Of a stretch of DNA of 64,000 bases, positions 62,380 through 64,000 are shown one piece after another. Position 1 is the first letter of the stretch. Each line of letters begins with the position of its first letter. Under the pieces are notes generated by a model. It was not told the origin of the DNA and did not search any database. It was given only the letters and a program-made list of their open reading frames with translations. Both the position numbers and the translations under genes were made by a program. This stretch comes from Lachnospiraceae bacterium (lineage in GTDB: Bacteria > Bacillota_A > Clostridia > Lachnospirales > Lachnospiraceae), in NCBI GenBank assembly GCA_017391465.1, contig JAFOYH010000103.1:1-64000 (forward strand), read 5' to 3'.

Positions 62380-63867
62380 ATGGACTTAACATATACAAGC
62401 ACACGCGGGCAGGGTGGAACAGTAACCGCATCTCAGGCGATTTTAAAAGGGCTTGCAGATGATGGTGGTTTATATGTGCCTACATCCCTTCCAAAGTTGG
62501 AAGTATCTATGGAAAAAATGGCACAGATGAGTTATGCTGAGGTGGCATACGAAGTTATGAAACTGTTTCTTACAGATTTTACAGAGGAAGAGTTGAAGAA
62601 CTGTATTGCTAATGCCTACGATTCAAAATTTGATACAGAAATCATTGCACCGATAGTTCAAGCGGATGGTGCATACTATTTGGAACTTTTCCATGGTAAT
62701 ACCATTGCTTTTAAGGATATGGCTCTGTCCATTTTGCCACATTTAATGACAACTGCGGCAAAGAAAAATCAAGTAAATAATGAAATCGTAATTCTTACAG
62801 CAACTTCTGGTGATACAGGAAAGGCTGCAATGGCTGGTTTTGCAGATGTTCCTGGAACACGAATTATTGTCTTTTATCCAAAAGACGGTGTAAGTCCTGT
62901 TCAGGAAAAACAGATGGTCACACAAAAAGGTGAGAATACATTTGTTGTAGGTATTAAAGGTAATTTTGATGACGCTCAGACAGGCGTTAAAAAAATGTTT
63001 AATGATCAGGTACTTGCAGCGGATCTTGCAAAAGCCGGTTTTCAGTTTTCATCTGCCAATTCAATCAATATTGGTCGTTTGGTGCCACAGGTTGTCTATT
63101 ATGTTTATGCATATGCAACATTAGTTAAAAATAATCAGATTAAAAATGGCGATTTGATTAATATTACAGTGCCTACAGGTAACTTTGGAAATATTCTTGC
63201 GGCTTATTATGCAAAACTTATAGGTCTTCCAGTGGATCAATTAATCTGCGCATCGAATACAAATAAAGTTTTATTTGATTTCTTTATAACAGGTACGTAT
63301 GATAAAAAACGAGATTTTATGGTGACATCTTCACCATCTATGGATATTTTAATTTCAAGTAATCTTGAACGTTTAATTTATCGAATTGCTGGAAATGATG
63401 CACAAAAGAATGCGGAAATGATGCAGGCTCTTTCTGGTGCAGGTGAATATACAATTACGGAAGAGATGAAAAAGGGTCTTTCTGATTTTTATGGAAACTA
63501 TGCAGATGAAAAAGAAACTGCAGAATCAATTAAAGATCTTTATGAAAAAACAGGTTATGTGATTGACACACATACGGCTGTAGCAACTTCTGTATATAAA
63601 AAGTATGTAGCAGATACACAGGATACAAAACCAACCATTATTGCATCTACAGCAAGTCCGTATAAGTTCGCTCGAAGTGTTATGAAGGCCATTGATGAAA
63701 AATATGATTCCTTGAGTGAATTTGAGTTGGTTGATGAATTAGTTAAGATTTCCAATACAAAAGAACCGGATGCTGTTAAAGAAATTCGTACAGCACCTGT
63801 TCGTCATAATAATGTATGTGAAGTGGAAGCAATGGAAGCTACTGTAAAAACATGGCTTGGACTTTAA
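62380..63867 (+). CDS. thrC: Threonine synthase
   Basis: This 495-residue PLP enzyme has the PLP-lysine motif FHGNTIAFKDMALSILP (Lys near residue 113), ATSGDTGKAAMAGF near 140 as phosphate loop and SANSINIGRLVPQ near 225-237. It converts O-phosphohomoserine to threonine. The N-terminal domain and length place it in the longer (yeast/E. coli-like) class of threonine synthases. It has its own promoter and terminator; no other threonine genes are adjacent. Confidence 0.93.
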   Translation: MDLTYTSTRGQGGTVTASQAILKGLADDGGLYVPTSLPKLEVSMEKMAQMSYAEVAYEVMKLFLTDFTEEELKNCIANAYDSKFDTEIIAPIVQADGAYYLELFHGNTIAFKDMALSILPHLMTTAAKKNQVNNEIVILTATSGDTGKAAMAGFADVPGTRIIVFYPKDGVSPVQEKQMVTQKGENTFVVGIKGNFDDAQTGVKKMFNDQVLAADLAKAGFQFSSANSINIGRLVPQVVYYVYAYATLVKNNQIKNGDLINITVPTGNFGNILAAYYAKLIGLPVDQLICASNTNKVLFDFFITGTYDKKRDFMVTSSPSMDILISSNLERLIYRIAGNDAQKNAEMMQALSGAGEYTITEEMKKGLSDFYGNYADEKETAESIKDLYEKTGYVIDTHTAVATSVYKKYVADTQDTKPTIIASTASPYKFARSVMKAIDEKYDSLSEFELVDELVKISNTKEPDAVKEIRTAPVRHNNVCEVEAMEATVKTWLGL

Positions 63868-63895
63868 TTATTAGTGAATATAATTTATTGTAAAA

Positions 63896-63935
63896 AATTC
63901 TCTGAAACAGATGAGTGTTTCAGAGAATTTTTTTT
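63896..63935 (+). terminator. Terminator of thrC
   Basis: ATTCTCTGAAAC pairs with GTTTCAGAGAAT, followed by seven T. The remaining bases to 64000 are AT-rich without a visible gene. Confidence 0.85.
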
Positions 63936-64000
63936 AGTATCAAGCATATACTTATAATATCTTAAACAGAGAAACATTGATAATAAAGTATAAAAATAGA

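Noticed and set aside
1..64000. CRISPR arrays, insertion sequences, prophage or rRNA genes
   Set aside because: I saw no regularly spaced repeats, transposase motifs, phage structural genes or rRNA signatures on either strand.

Overview
The window looks like chromosomal DNA of a low-GC, spore-former-related Clostridia bacterium, most likely a gut Lachnospiraceae. The evidence is the gene families (DegV, ABC-F, CofE-like ligase, NuoE/NuoF/GltD-like electron-bifurcating module, meso-diaminopimelate dehydrogenase, single-chain PurL, SipW-dependent surface proteins), Gram-positive expression signals (strong Shine-Dalgarno sites, consensus sigma-A promoters, T-box and L20-type leaders), AT-rich spacers and tRNAs without an encoded CCA end. 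The species cannot be named from the sequence.

Layout. Positions 1-5.2 kb are an accessory and decaying stretch: a 3'-terminal piece of SpoIVB, an AraC-GNAT regulator translationally coupled to a CatA-like acetyltransferase, debris of a flavodoxin-family gene and probably of a DUF169 gene, a LacA/Maa-type acetyltransferase, a CPBP membrane protease, a VUT/YhhQ-type transporter broken by an internal deletion plus a frameshift, and an SDR oxidoreductase. Next come an LTA-synthase-like enzyme (5.4-7.7 kb), a convergent SpoU-type rRNA methyltransferase, and a three-gene redox operon (8.9-13.2 kb) that looks like an Stn-type electron-bifurcating transhydrogenase behind a possible Rex operator. ABC-F, DegV, a small membrane protein, a CofE-like ligase and a nitroreductase follow.

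The minus-strand operon at 18.8-23.7 kb is a polyamine ABC transporter (XRE-cupin regulator, PotA with an Ig-like insert, PotB, PotC-PotD fusion). Then come an NSS symporter, an M20 peptidase, ddh, an sdpRI-type pair with a perfect palindromic operator, T-box-thrS plus a small membrane-anchored protein, the infC-rpmI-rplT operon (AUU start, leader with terminator), DUF554, tRNA-Asn, a small acidic protein with etfBA, and two near-identical tRNA-Leu(AAG) cassettes flanking an EamA transporter.

From 38.4 kb there are a lipoprotein, a large membrane-anchored unknown, a NusG-domain-II protein and a Gx transporter; gltX overlapping a UvrD-like helicase; tandem DUF1292 genes; a LysR regulator and an ECF S component; and purL. 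The most system-like region is 51.5-56.8 kb: two SipW-signal (TasA/BsaA-like) proteins, a third C-terminally membrane-anchored relative, a large thioester/SpaA-domain surface protein and a SipW-type signal peptidase. They form one apparent transcription unit with its own promoter, a roughly 160-nt leader and a terminator. The right end holds a CorC/HlyC-like protein, a zinc-dependent phospholipase C-like protein, metNIQ, a small membrane protein and thrC.
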